Position numbers and translations under genes: made by a program
The notes under the pieces: generated by a model
Seen by the model: only the letters and a program-made list of their open reading frames with translations
What the model was told of the DNA's origin: nothing
Databases searched by the model: none
Part shown: in pieces, positions 33,050-45,096 of the stretch
How positions within the stretch are numbered: position 1 is the stretch's first letter
Layout: each line of letters opens with the position of its first letter
Assembly: GCA_949987705.1 (NCBI GenBank)
Contig: OX465282.1
Location: forward strand, 125,570,310 to 125,634,309
Source of the DNA: Thereva unica
Taxonomy: Eukaryota; Arthropoda; Insecta; Diptera; Therevidae
DNA: 64,000 bases
Reading direction: 5' to 3'

Positions 33050-33821
33050 AATAACTTCGCATACAACTGTTTACACCTTGTTTCCCCCTTCGGTGTTTCA
33101 TTATTTATGGTGTTTAGTATTTATAAAAAATTCGAAAAAAATCTGGCTGAAGAAAAAAATCCCTATACAACCTATTCAACCCCATTTCCCCCTTAGGTGA
33201 TGAGTTTCAAAAAAGTGGATGTCCACGTCATTATAGGTATGCACCGTCAAAATTTCAGCCCCATAGCTCCAGTGTTTTGGATTAACCTCATTAGGGGATG
33301 CATTTTGCAAAATCGCTTCTTAGTGGATGTCCACGTCATTATAAGGAAACACTGTCACAATTTCACCCTTTTAGCTATAGCGGTTTGGGTTAACCCCATT
33401 TCACCCTCTTAAGGGATGAATTTCGAGTAACCGCTTCTTAGGAGTATTTTTACTAAGTTTGAAGAAATTCTGACTAAAGAAAAAAATTCCCCTTACAACC
33501 TATTTATTCAATCCTATTTCACCCCCCTTAGGGGATGAATTTCTAAAAATCCTGAAACACGTATTTCATTATTTATGGTTAGGAGTATTTTTACTTAGTT
33601 TGGAGAAAATCTGACCAATCAAATGAAACCTCCCTTACAACCTATTCCACTCCATTTCACCCCCTTAAACCCTTTTAGTAGCCTATGTCCGTCTCCAAGA
33701 TCTAAACTAACTCTGTAGCAAATTTAATCAAAATCGGTCCTGTGGTTTAGGCGTGAAAGCGTAACAGACAGACAGACAGACAGACAGAGTTACTTTCGCA
33801 TTTATAATATTAGTAAGGATT
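33050..33821 (+). repeat. degenerate tandem repeats with a LINE/SINE-like 3' tail
   Basis: Several diverged units combine CCCCCTTAGGGGATGAATTTC with GGAGTATTTTTACTTAGTTT and CCCTTACAACCTATTC. They end in a conserved-looking tail (AATCGGTCC..., then a CAGA microsatellite and TTTCGCATTTATAATATTAG). Such tails are common at the 3' ends of insect LINE families. The family is not resolved and no ORF is present. Confidence 0.5.
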
Positions 33822-35250
33822 TAGTCTGTTCAGTAATCCCATTTATAAGCTTTTTCGACAAGAACACTCACTATTGAACTTACAATTCACACCCAAAAAA
33901 ATGCGTCATTTCAAGAACAAATTAAACCACTTTTACGTTAACCGATCCTACATACCCGATTGTCGTATCCGATGAAACTACTTAATTTATTCTTTACTAT
34001 TAGTTGCATTGTACATGGTCGTTATTATACATGAACATACATAAGTTTGGAATATTGATGATTTATTTAAAAATACAATTTCGTATCAGAAAAGAAATGA
34101 AACCGATCGGCTTTTGGATTATTTGGGCTATTTGTCAAGTCTTCCAACTTCATTTGACTCGATTTGAGGAAAAACTTTCGCCCAGCTTCAGTTACTGGCA
34201 AAAACAGTATTATTTTCAAAATGTAAGACCACTAAACTTTACCAAACTATTCAACTATTTCCCAAAAATAACACAAAATCTAAAGTCACAACGGTTCACA
34301 ATCAAAACTTCAACCTAAGTATTTCTTCTTCAACACTGCATAGCTTTGCAAATGCCCAAACCAAATGTACTAGTACACCACTCTCACTTTAAAAGTATAA
34401 AAAAGGTTTAACTAACTACAACTCACTTTACTTCCCAATATTTCAGAGCCTTGCGTTCAGTAGACAGAGTTTACTGATTAACGAAATCGACAGAAATGCT
34501 GAACTTTTTATACCATTTTTCCTATAGAAATATTAAATAAATTTTGGCAAATTGCGCAGCGACAGCGGAATTTTTGTCCTGGTATATGGTCTAATATTAT
34601 CCCATTATTTGCGAAAGACTGTTTGAAAAGGTTTTTTTTATATATTTAAAACTGACACCAAAAGTTTGTACAATTGTTCATAGTTAAGACTATTCTTGAC
34701 TAAGTTTAGTATTTTTATCGAATTTACACGTGTGTCAACATTATTTTGTTGTCTGGAAATTTTATTTATAAATAGTATCTTTGGGAATTTTTCAAGGTTA
34801 CTGAATTTCTTGTTGGCCTATGTCACCACATTAAAATACACCCCTAGATTGGATAGTTTTGAGTGACCAGAACAACCTGGCCCAGTATAAGTTGTTTACC
34901 AGAAAACATGTGTAGTACTGTGAAATGTTAACCCGCATTAGCAGACAAATATGCAACAATTACCGCAAGCGTTGAATTCGTCATTGAATAAGGGTTATTA
35001 AAGGGTTTTAAACCAGGTGCTGTCCCATGCCTGTAGTTTGTAAGCCCTTAATTGGTTTCGTTAGTACGTATTATAGCGTACACCATAGCTTGAACTTGAA
35101 CGACCGCATCAAGCCCTCCCAAGCTTACTAAACATTTGGCTTTCGCCCTAAGGGCACTCATATCGAAAATTACTTACTTACTTGCTTATGCTTCTTTAAT
35201 CCCTCATAGGAGTCATAGGACATAGGGTGGAAACAGTTGCCCTATAGCAG
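33822..35250. other. AT-rich spacer, no gene
   Basis: Nothing recognisable. The 104-codon plus-strand frame near 34004-34318 has the composition of translated AT-rich DNA and no homologue that I recognise. Confidence 0.4.
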
Positions 35251-35256
35251 ACTCTG

Positions 35257-36085
35257 TTATGCGCGAGAGCTCTCAGGTTTGACCAGGATCTTCCAGCTGT
35301 TGCGGCTTTTGCTAATATGTAGAGTTCCCCTCCACGTTATACAAAGCCTTCCGGCAAGACTTGACCCTTGTGGATTCCAATCAAGGGCCTCTTTGGCTTC
35401 TTCTTCTATTATTTGATCCATTAGCTGGCAGTCTGAGTGAGACATCCCCGCAACGGATACGATGCTGTCGGTGCCGCTGCGTCTGGAACTCTATTCACGA
35501 TTGGTTTCCATTCGTGCCGGTTTTTGGCAACGTCTCGAACGTCGGTGACTAATAATCGTTGAACATTTAGGTCGCCTTCGCTATTATTTAGTCAGGTTTT
35601 CTTCGACGATCGCTGTATTCTCCAGTCTGTGGGACGATCCCGCCAGAGAAGTCTACGTGCAAGCATGTCCCAACCACTGTAGTCGACGTTTTTGCATTTC
35701 TTCTTCGATCAGTGATCACATCTTTGTCTAACTGTCTCGTTTCGAAAACGATCTCGAAGTGAGACAAAGAGGATCCGCCTCATCGCATTTGGAACACCTC
35801 AATCTTCTTAGCATCGAGTTTGAGCAGTGTCCACGTTTCCGATCCATAAAGAAGAATCGGAAGGATCACCGTTCGGTAAAGGCTTGCTTTCGTTTTGATG
35901 GTAATTTTTGTTCGTTTCCATATGCACCACTTAAACGAGGCGAATGTTGCTGTTTCCTGGCCGTTACGGCTGTGAACGTCGACGTCGATGCCATTTTCAT
36001 TTCCTCAACCAATGGTCTCAAATATTTGAACATCGGAGCTAGTTCGATTTGGGTTCCATCGAGGTGAACACTAACCCCTGATCCG
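35257..36085 (-). pseudogene. RTE LINE, RT C-terminal relic
   Basis: Minus-strand pieces in shifting frames give VHLDGTQIELAPMFKYL, YGSETWTLLKLDAKKIEVFQ and, near the 3' end, AKEALDWNPQGSSLAGRL. All are typical of the RTE RT tail. It is the 3' part of the RTE relic that continues at 37765-38336 on the far side of an inserted LINE. Several frameshifts are present. Confidence 0.65.
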
Positions 36086-36088
36086 TCC

Positions 36089-37764
36089 TTTTTTTTTGTT
36101 TTGGGTAAGATGAAGCTTAGGAGTCAGCCTTTGTACTACTAGTCCGTCATGTCTTACAAGTCATGGTGCAATGTATAGTAGTAAGCTTGATCTGAAGGAA
36201 AGATGAGATAAGATAGGTTAGGGGTCGGAAGGGTGCATGAGTAGATGTCGATGAACCTTGCGTTTGAACTCTGAGATGTTATATGAGCTCGGAAACACCG
36301 ACTGCGGAAGAGAGTTCCACAATCGAGTTGTTCTATTTATAAACGAACTGCTAAAACGTAATGTGCGTGAAGGGGAGGGCTGAAGGGTGAAGGGGTGAGC
36401 CGAGTTGGCTAGTCTTGTGTTGCGGGAGAAAAATTGCCGTGTAGGCAGGAGGTTTTTGATTTCAGTGGAGCAGTTGCTATGAAAATAGCGGTAAAACTTG
36501 CTGAGCGCTGCTACATTCCTACGGTGGCTTAAAGGATCAATGCAAAGGGTGCTATCGCCAATGAGTTTGATAGCGCGGTTTTGCACCTTGTCTAGCCAAG
36601 CCAAGGTGGTTTTAGGGGCGCCCGCCCAGATATACGAGTTGTATTCAAGGCGTGGCCGAATGTAGGACTTGTAGATTGTAGGTAGCCGTTGGATGAAGGA
36701 GAAACTTGCATCTCTTAAGGAAGCCGAGGCATTGGTACGCTTGTTTGGTGACTTGGAGTATGTGATTATTCCATCGCAAATCGTTGGATAGAGTCACGCC
36801 GAGGATGTTAAGATATGGATCAGCGGTTATATTATCCTCGCCCACTGAAATGGAGGGAAGGTGGGTGCAGGTTTTAGTGGAGAATAGACAGTACTTGGTT
36901 TTGGTTTCATTGAACTCGACACGATTCTTGCGACCCCAATCAAGAGTGAGTTTAATGTCCGCGTTAAGAGAGTTGGACATGAGTTCACGTTCTAAGAGAC
37001 AAGGTCTGGCACTTGCTTGTCCTGTGTTGTCGGAAGGGTATGAGTAACGCAAAGTACCGTCATTGGCAAAATTATGAAGTGGATTGGAGGGGATTGAAAG
37101 CAGGTCATTAGTAAATATAAGAAAGAGAGTAGGTGAGAGAATCGCCCCTTTGGGGAACGCAGGCCGAAGTGGAATGAGGGTTGGATTCGCGGCCATCCAA
37201 TACTACCTTGATTGAACGGCCAGAAAGAAAGCTCTCAATCCAGTTCCTACGAACTGAGTCAATACCAATAGCTTGGAGTTTCGTCAGCAGAGCGGGATGC
37301 CATACTCTGTCGAAGGCTTTGGAGATATCTATAGCAACCAGACCAGACTCACCGAAGCCATGGATGCTTTGGTTGATGTGTTCAGTCAGGCACACAAGAA
37401 GGTCGCCAGTAGACCGTTTTGGTCTGAAGCCGTACTGCCTGTCGTGAATAATTTGGTTAGATTCTAGATATTTCACCAACCTTCTATTGGTTATTGTCTC
37501 CATAACTTTGGAGAGAACAGAAGTTAATGCTATTGGGCGGTAGTTTAAAGGGTCGCTGGCTTCACCTTTTTTGGGAATGGGCTGAACATGAGCTAGTTTC
37601 CAAGAGTTGGGATAAACTCCGGAGAAATATGACAAGGCAAAGAGTTTGCGCAGAGGTTTAGCCAAGGGTGAGGCACACTTTTTGAGTACCATAGGGGAAA
37701 TATTATCGGGGCCAGTGGATTTATTGACGTCAAGTTCTTTGAGACATTTATACACCTCTCGTGT
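36089..37764 (-). pseudogene. 5'-truncated CR1/Jockey-supergroup LINE
   Basis: This is a decayed copy of the family at 60586-63690. It starts in the RT domain (KCLKELDVNKSTGPDNISPM) and runs to the shared C-terminus (HRHLLMHPSDP) and 3' UTR, ending in a short A-tail (T run at 36089-36097). Several frameshifts are present, and the catalytic motif reads FANDG where the intact copy has FADDG. The 5' truncation falls within the RT of the host RTE relic. Confidence 0.8.
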
Positions 37765-38336
37765 CCCGTTGTAAGCACTTTGGTCTTTTCCGCATTGATC
37801 TTTAACCCTGAGTATTTGCCGGATGAATTTCGACAGGTTAGTTGATGTTTGAGTTGATGGCGGAAAATGCTGTTGCCAACCAACAAGTTGGTTGACGCTG
37901 CGAATGAAAACAGGCGTATGCCGTTGTCGTTGTACTCTGTGTCAGAATTTTCCCGTTTCTTCCGATCCGGTTCAATCTGCTCCTGAATGTGCATTGAAGT
38001 CCCCCGCGAGTGTGATAAAATCGGTTCGAGGTATTATATCCAACGTCTATTGAAGCTGATCTTAAAATTCGTCCTTGGTCGCGTCGGTGCTGGTCTCGGT
38101 TGGCGCATAAACGGATTCGATATGGATCTTGATCGTTCCACGGATGGTTATAATCGCCAAATGCTCGGATATCGGTTGGAATTCGAAACTACGTCGATCG
38201 ACCATAAGCCCGACGCCATCCTCTCGTCTATCACCACCGGAATAGTAAAGCGTCATCGTTTTGTCGATTGCTGGCGGAACGATCGTCAAGAGCCCGGATC
38301 CAGTAAGTCGGTGTTCCGATAGTGCTGCAACTAGCT
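37765..38336 (-). pseudogene. RTE endonuclease relic with internal deletion
   Basis: The endonuclease blocks ALSEHRLTGSGLLTI, VDRRSFEFQPISEHLA and IESVYAPTET, then NDNGIRLFSFAASTNLL, are followed abruptly by the RT segment GLKINAEKTKVLTTGH. A large internal deletion must have joined them. The N-terminal start of the same endonuclease lies at 40336-40540, separated by the 2-kb hairpin element. Confidence 0.7.
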
Positions 38337-40335
38337 CAGTGCAATTAGTCGAAAAAAGGGCATGAAATTGCATTTCATGATGGTCAAATTTTTTTTTTTG
38401 GAATTTGTTGGGGTACATATGACAATGTTAAAACCAAGTTTGTGGGGTCGCAGTGTGATGGGAAAAGCCGCCATCTTGAAAAAGAGGTAGAGGTCGTTTA
38501 TACCAAATAACTCGGTTGTGTGCAATGATAGCTGAAAATCATCAATACAAAGTCATTAGAGAATAAAATTATCTACAAAATGAGCCCTTAACGAGGTCTG
38601 TAAGTTAATTTGGCTCAAAGTTATGGCCGCTCAAAGTTCGAACTTGTTCGGGTGGTTGAGGTTGAATGCAGTTTCTTGCGATTATCTCGTAAGATATTAA
38701 TTTGGGTGGGTTAATGCCGATTACCAAACTTATAGTGCTAGTGATTACCTTTAGAATAAGCCCTTAATCATCGTTCTAGCTTATATAGTTTGCGAGTAAT
38801 CCAACGCCAAAGTACGCACTTCACGTGCCTGAGATAACTGATAACGCCATTTTTTTTGAATATCTCGTTAACGGTTGCTCATATGATAATGTAGTAAATA
38901 GCAGAAATACGGGCATTAAAATATCTTTCATATGGGCTATTGGCCTAAGCTCTATGTCGTTTCATGTCCGCGACATAGCGGGTGAAAAGTCAAGCGCGAA
39001 GGTTGTGTCACTTCTCGACGAATAACTCGCTTCCAGCCAGTTTCGCGTGTCGGATGTATTAGAATTTTATGTAACGCCCTGAATTATCTATATTTTGGGT
39101 TATTTGACTACTTTGGAAAATTATAATAATGGGAAACAGTAGCTAAGAATCATCATTTTCGAGGTTCTAAAAGTGAAGTTTTTGATGAGACTGCTTCAGA
39201 TGCGGAAAATAACAAAATGTGAAATGTAAGGTAAAACTTTCTGACGAGACTGTCTTTGAAATCCGAGAAACATTACGTGTGCAAAGAGACTTAAGTGAAG
39301 GTCAAGTGAAAGCTGTTTAAGAAAAGGTGGTGCAATCATTTTTAAGAGGAGCAGTGCAAGAAAAGACAAAGAAAGTGGGAAATTACTAAGAAGTGTCTCG
39401 ACCGTCAACATGAAGATGAAGGTATTCTCCCACAAAAAAAGTATCCACAGTATTGTTTATATTAAAGATTTATCGAAATAAAAAATATATGATATATTGA
39501 AAGGGAGTGCTTTAGTTTTCGCGAAGATGATGATTCTTAGCTACTATTTCCCATTATTATTAATTTTCCAAAGTAGTTAAATAACCCAAAATATAGATAA
39601 TTCAGGGCGTTACATAAAATTCTAATTCATCCGACATGCGAAACTGGCTGGAAGCGAGTTATTCGTCGAGAAGTGTCACAACCTTCGCTGTTGACTTTTC
39701 ACCCGTTATCTCGCGGACATGAAGCAACATAGAGTTTCGGTCAATAGCCCATTTGAAAGATATTTTAATACCCGTATTTCTGCTGTTTACTACGTTATCA
39801 TATGAGCAACCGTTAAGGAGATATTCAAAAAAATGGAGATATCAGTTATTTCAGGCACGTGAAGTGTGAACTTTGGCGTTGTATTACTCGCAAACTATAC
39901 AAGCGAGAACGATGATTAAGGGCTTATTCTAAAGGTAATCACTAGCACTATAAGTTTGGTAATCGGCATTAACCCACCCAAATTAATATCTTACGAGATA
40001 ATCGCAAGAAACTGCATTCAACCTCAACCACCCGAACAAGTTCGAACTTTGAGCGGCCATAACTTTGAGCCAAATTAACTTACAGACCTCGTTAAGGGCT
40101 CATTTTGTAGATAATTTTATTCTCTAATGACTTTGTATTGATGATTTTCAGCTATCATTGCACACAACCGAGTTATTTGGTATAAACGACCTCTACCTCT
40201 TTTTCAAGATGGCGGCTTTTCCCATCACACTGCGACCCCACAAACTTGGTTTTAACATTGTCATATGTACCCCAACAAATTCCAAAAAAAAATGTTGACC
40301 ATCATGAAATGCAATTTGATTTACTTATTGCACTG
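38337..40335. mobile_element. 2-kb hairpin (foldback) element, ~810-bp arms
   Basis: The arms 38337-39170 and about 39515-40335 are reverse complements, with only scattered differences, around a spacer of about 340 bp. The ends are CAGTGCAATTAG and its inverse, hAT-like. The flanking octamers (AACTAGCT and GACTAAAC) match only partly, so a hAT assignment is tentative. No transposase is encoded. It interrupts the RTE endonuclease relic. Transcription would give a long double-stranded RNA. Confidence 0.8.
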
Positions 40336-40540
40336 GACTAAACTGATATTTTACATTTCAACAACTCCATTGCTATGATTTCCTTTTGACCAACGTGATG
40401 TTCTGTTCGTACATTCCACCCAGCGAATTGAATTTCCGTTTTCGGTGGGACTAATTTGGGCGTTCGGACAGTAATCCACTTCTTACCAGCATCCCTGGTC
40501 CCCAGCGCTGGCGCATCGGCTTCGCCGGATGCAGTAGCAA
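40336..40540 (-). pseudogene. RTE endonuclease N-terminal start
   Basis: The minus-strand frame gives EIQFAGWNVRTEHHVGQKEI, then AMELLKCKISV. This matches the opening (WNVRT...) of RTE-type endonucleases and continues into the ALSEHRLTGSG block at 38336 if the hairpin is discounted. Confidence 0.65.
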
Positions 40541-40544
40541 TATT

Positions 40545-41104
40545 TCGTGAATAGTTAATTCGTGTATCCATGCGGTTTCTTGCCAGTTTCTTCGGGTTTT
40601 CCGACTCTGCTCAATTTGGCAGGTCGACCACCCTTTCACACCCTGGACTTCTGACAAGGCGACGACGGCGGAGTTGTCTGTTTGGCTAGATTCTCCTTTT
40701 CGCCTCGCAAGGTGTGGCCAATCCAATTGCACTTCCTTCGCCTGATATGGTCGTTTATTCTTTCTTGGCCGGCACAGTGCCTCATTTGAAATTCTATCTT
40801 GCCAGCAGATTTTTAGGATTTGACGTCGTCTGTTGATCTGTTGTGGATACCTGGAAGGCGCTCTGTGATGAATTTGCTGACTTTCCACGTCAACCTGGCA
40901 AGAGAACTGCCTTAACGTTGGAGTTGAACAGCCGCAATTTGATGTTGGTTGAGATCTGCGTTGGTTTCCATATGTGGAACAGGGATGCATATGCTCTTCG
41001 TGCTTTATTTAATCTGGAACTGACGTCTTCTTCTGCTCTGCTATTTTCGATCCTTATAAAATAAAATAGATGGCGCTCCTCATCCCTACGTTTGATGGAC
41101 ATAC
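40545..41104 (-). pseudogene. RTE RT C-terminal relic, head-to-tail with the next copy
   Basis: Minus-strand pieces include SSRLNKARRAYASL, ISTNIKLRLFNSNVKAVLL and ILKICWQDRISNEALCRPRK, the characteristic tail of RTE-type ORFs. Its 3' end directly abuts the 5' start of another RTE copy (40540), giving a head-to-tail junction. Multiple frameshifts are present. Confidence 0.65.
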
Positions 41105-41689
41105 CACCCTATACTCAAGTATGACATTTCTATGTTTGGAGAAGGTAACGTTTTTAACTTAGCCACAGTCTTCATGACTTATTATGTACCTGATACTCAG
41201 TGGATAAGTTCCATGGCAAACCTATAGGGTGAAGCTCCTAGGCCATGAAGATGCCCAAGAACGATGGACTGGAAGAAGTTTAGTTGGGTCCTTAGAGCGA
41301 GGCGGAGAAGGAAAGTACAGATCTAATGGATACAATATAAGATATGATCAACACTTGCAAAAACGCTACCCACCGGGTAGGACACGATTATAAAATAAGT
41401 TTGTAAGAGGTGCCTTTTTTTTTGAGCCAGTACAATGTCATACTTCAAATGAGGCGAAGTGACATTATGATGCCAAAATTACGAAAACAAGCAAATTAAA
41501 GAAAGGATAAAAGCAAACAAATACCAATGAAGACCGTTTTTTAGGAGCTTGATTTTAATATGCTATAAACTGCCTCCGAAACCTATGCTTCGACAATGTA
41601 TGTCCATACTTTACAATCTCGCCTCGCCCTAATTTCAAATTGTGAATTTAACCCACCACTAATTTTTAATTGTGAAACCCACCACTACG
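41105..41689. other. spacer, no gene
   Basis: AT-rich sequence with no recognisable coding or repeat structure. Confidence 0.4.
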
Positions 41690-41945
41690 TACACTTCGTC
41701 TCGCCAGTGCTATCGAAAGCACTTTCAATGTCAAGGAAAGCACATTAAGCAGTTTCCTTAGTGGAGAAGGCTTTTTAGATTTTGCTGACCAGGTAGTGTA
41801 ACGCAATCTCTGTTGATTTACCTTTTGAGTAGGCGAACTGCGAGCTATATAGAGAGGAAGGAAAAGCTCCAGCTTGCACCTAATATGACGGTCTAGTAGC
41901 CTTCCCTCTTTTTCAAAAGACAAATGCACCGTTCGTCTACCTCAT
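41690..41945 (-). pseudogene. R1-like RT fragment
   Basis: In mixed frames the minus strand reads STEIALHYLVSKI, then KAFSTKETA and CAFLDIESAFDSTG. This is the RT block around the first catalytic Asp in R1/Jockey-type LINEs. It is short, frameshifted and isolated. Confidence 0.6.
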
Positions 41946-42917
41946 GTCAATAATGTTCAGTTCAATCCATATAAACGACTTTACCGGCTCAAGCCCAGCT
42001 CATTTGCAGTTCATGCTTGAAATTGTTGTTGCTTTTTCCCCAGAAGTTAGAAATGCTAAAAATCACTGGAATGGCATTCATTATTCCAATTGGTAACTAT
42101 CTTTTGAGCGAGCTTTTACATTTAGTTCGAGTCCAGTTACATTTAACTTCAGTTTATCATCAGTTGAATATGTGGAAATTGTATGCGAACTGATGTTATT
42201 ATAAAAGTCCAGTGCGCTAATTTGCTCGAGCTTGCGCAGTCCGTTCGGTAAAGTCGGCGTACAAGCTGAGATATTTTCTAAAAGAATCGTTACTATCCTT
42301 TTTATTTTTTTGGGTTTAGGTACAATGTAAATAAAAGATGTTATTTATTTATAAAGATCTATTTATATTAGAAACACCATGTTAATAAGTTAAGTTGCAT
42401 GCTAGAGATACAGCGTAAGAATGTGTTAGAGTTAGAGTTTACAGTGATTGATCTGACAGGCTGGAATAAAGTCAGCAATACATAGTCAATAAAGAGTTCT
42501 TGACAGTTACCTATCTTACCATTTGACGTTTTTCATTTTACACTTTCTCCCAGCATTTTACTTCTTGCGCCACCTATGGGAAATTACGGTATTACATTTG
42601 TACCCGTAATAAAAAATGCATCAATTATTGACATTAGCACACTACCTTTAAATTCATAGATGAGTTTTATTCATAGATGAGTTCGTCTAGTAGAAATTAC
42701 CGAGTGCTGCGCAATCATCGGCAGACCAACGTGTATGGTCACACCAATAAGAGATTTATGTAATATCTGTTTGCATACCTGAAGTTTTAAAGATACATAC
42801 CTTAATATAATAGAAACACAAAAATTATTATTTATAGGCTAACCTGAATTTTTTAAAGATGTTTTAATGTTCTGTAATAGATTAGCCAATCTGAGGTCGT
42901 GAGCGCAATTTTCCTTA
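41946..42917. other. spacer, possible LTR-like tail
   Basis: No gene is seen. Around 42460-42530 an AATAAA, a repeated AATA...AATAAAG motif and a TTCTTGACAG end resemble the R-U5 part of an LTR. Without a partner LTR this is only a suggestion. Confidence 0.3.
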
Positions 42918-42959
42918 CTACATTTGTCTTGATTGGGACATAATTTCCTCGGCAATTGC
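42918..42959 (-). CDS. candidate terminal micro-exon (14 codons incl. stop)
   Basis: A good acceptor (CTTCAACTTTCAG at 42960-42961) opens a phase-0 segment AIAEEIMSQSRQM followed by TAG. It lies on the same strand as, and downstream of, the exons at 46918-47140, from which it is separated by the 3.61-kb TIR element. It is short enough to arise by chance; phase, strand and position are the only support. Confidence 0.35.
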   Translation of the reverse strand, partial: AIAEEIMSQSRQM

Positions 42960-44289
42960 CTGAAAGTTGAAGCAGATGAAGTGTTCAAATTAAATTTAAA
43001 AAAAGCAAGAACTGAATAAAACTTTCCCAACATCAATTTAATTCAAATACTGTAACGAACCGCGATTCATTACTAATAGTCCAAGAGCCAGTGACAGATT
43101 TGCAAAGTGATTTTGCAGAGGATGGGCCTTTGATATATGTTAGATTACTTAAAGCACAACTGATTAAGACTAATCGCCAATTCGAGTCTACTTAAGTTTT
43201 TATTTTATGACCTTTTGAACTTGTAGATTTTTTGACCATGAAAAAAGTGATATTGCAGAGGATGGGACTTGGTATATAGGTAAATTGGGTTGCTCCCACC
43301 TCATATTCCGATTGCCATCTCGTTTGGAGGTTAGGTTTGAATTTTGGGAATTTTTGAAAATGTCGGTTTGGTCCAGTTGAACAAAGTGATATTGCAGAGG
43401 ATGGGATTTGGTGTAATGGTGAGATAGACCACCAATAGCCCAAATTCGGGTGCCCATCTCATATGTAATCAAGGTTTCCATTTTGGCGGCTTTTGATTTT
43501 GTAGCCATTTTGGGTATGACCCAAGTGATTTTGCAGAACCCAAAATTTGGACCATAGGTTCTTGGTATCTACCAAATTCTACATTTTCAATCCCATCTCC
43601 TTTCCGTTAATATTTTCAGTTTAATTGAGAAAAATTGGTTGATTGACGTCAGAGCAAAATTCTAATGAAGTCCCCTAACTAAATGTTAACTCCTAAACTA
43701 ATTATCGTAGACCAACGTTATTAGGTTCATATTTTAGTTAAATGTGTATTATTTTATTTAGCATAAAGAGCAAAAACTTGAGTGATTTCGTTTATAAGAT
43801 ATGTATATTAGGTTCAAAATATGAGCAAAATGCTAAAATATTAGGATTTTCCTCACGCTTTTAACTAAATACCTTCTTAACGGAATTCTTAATATCAAAT
43901 AAAATAATACACATTTATCTAAAATATGAACCTAATTATGTTGGTCTACGTTAATTAGTATAGGAGTTATTTAAGTTTAAGTAGAGTTTTAAAAATTATA
44001 TGTTTTTCTTTCGTAAACACCCTGTATCTAGTGGGTAGTGGGGATAATAGGTTCCTCTCTAGAGTCTTTTTTTATCTCCAAATATATCCAATCACCCCTA
44101 AAAATATTAGCCACGTTGTCCAACAAAGAATTTATTGAACGTCTGAAGACCCATACAACTTGCGGATTAGGGGGTATGAGTATTTGAAATCTTTAAAACG
44201 GAATAACTCATGAATGGAAACTCCTATGGAAAATTTGCTGGTTTTAGGGGTGCAACCAATTTCCCGACACTTTTTTAAAAAAAAAAATT

Positions 44290-44643
44290 CTACTTACTAA
44301 AAAGATTTAAAAAAAAAAAATTGGCAGTTATAGGGACTGCCGATAGAAGTGAAAACTTAGAACTTAGATGTTGAAATTCGATTCTTTTGAAGTAATACAA
44401 AATTCTATATTTCTTGAAAGGACTAAATCTTTTTGATTGCAGTATTTTCATTAGGACATTAACCAACTTATTAAAATATGTAGCACAAGTAACTGCGTCT
44501 TCATTAATAAGTGTACTTTTTTCTATAAAATTTAATGCTGCTGCATCTTCAACCGATATCTCAGAATTATTTTTTAAATTATGTAATAATTGTAGCAATT
44601 TTGACCATCCTATTTCATTAGCACTTTTGTAAAAAAGATACAA
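44290..44643 (-). pseudogene. Helitron Rep N-terminal fragment (copy 1)
   Basis: The frame gives SANEIGWSKLLQLLHNL, FIEKSTLINEDAVTCATYFN and FKKYRILYYFKRIEFQH. This is the Helitron-like N-terminal region that leads up to the HUH histidines, which are themselves missing. It lies directly after the endonuclease fragment in an order opposite to the full protein, so rearrangement or partial capture must have occurred. Confidence 0.65.
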
Positions 44644-45096
44644 TCGGGTTATGGTAACTAAAGTAAGAAATGAAAATGTTTGATTCGAATTTATCTAAGT
44701 ATCGCGTAAAAACCGCATCGATCGTCGTTTTATATTTGGTAGTACTAAGTTTCCGATCATTGGACATATTTAAATTAAGTGTTGTATTTAAAAATTCAAT
44801 TAATGGTAGCTATCATCTGCAAAGTTAATATTGAAGTCTCCACTTAAAATCATCGGTACATTATCATATTTTTCGCCGAATCTTTTTTCGAGAATTTCAG
44901 AACCTTCTTTTGTATAAATCATCAAATTTTCGAATAAAAATTGTTGTATCTGTCTCATAGATTTTCCAGGCGAAATATAAACGGCAACCATTAATACGTA
45001 TTGCCCATTCTCGGAACTGCAACGAGCAACGCATATTTCGCCTATATCAGAAACATTAACACCAATGCATCTAGTGAATTTAGTATGTATGTCCAT
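44618..45096 (-). pseudogene. Helentron-type endonuclease fragment (copy 1)
   Basis: The open frame carries VAVYISPGKSMRQIQQFLF and VPMILSGDFNINFADDS. After a one-base shift near 44815 it continues as LPLIEFLNTTLNLNMSND, then TIDAVFTRYLDKFES and ISYFSYHNPIVS. This is the APE-like endonuclease found fused to PIF1/Rep in insect Helentron-like proteins. Only one lesion is visible, but the rest of the protein is missing. Confidence 0.7.

Noticed and set aside
43192..43508. Frames of 83 and 102 codons, seen four times in the window
   Set aside because: They lie within the TIRs of the 3.61-kb element and reflect its subrepeats, not a protein.
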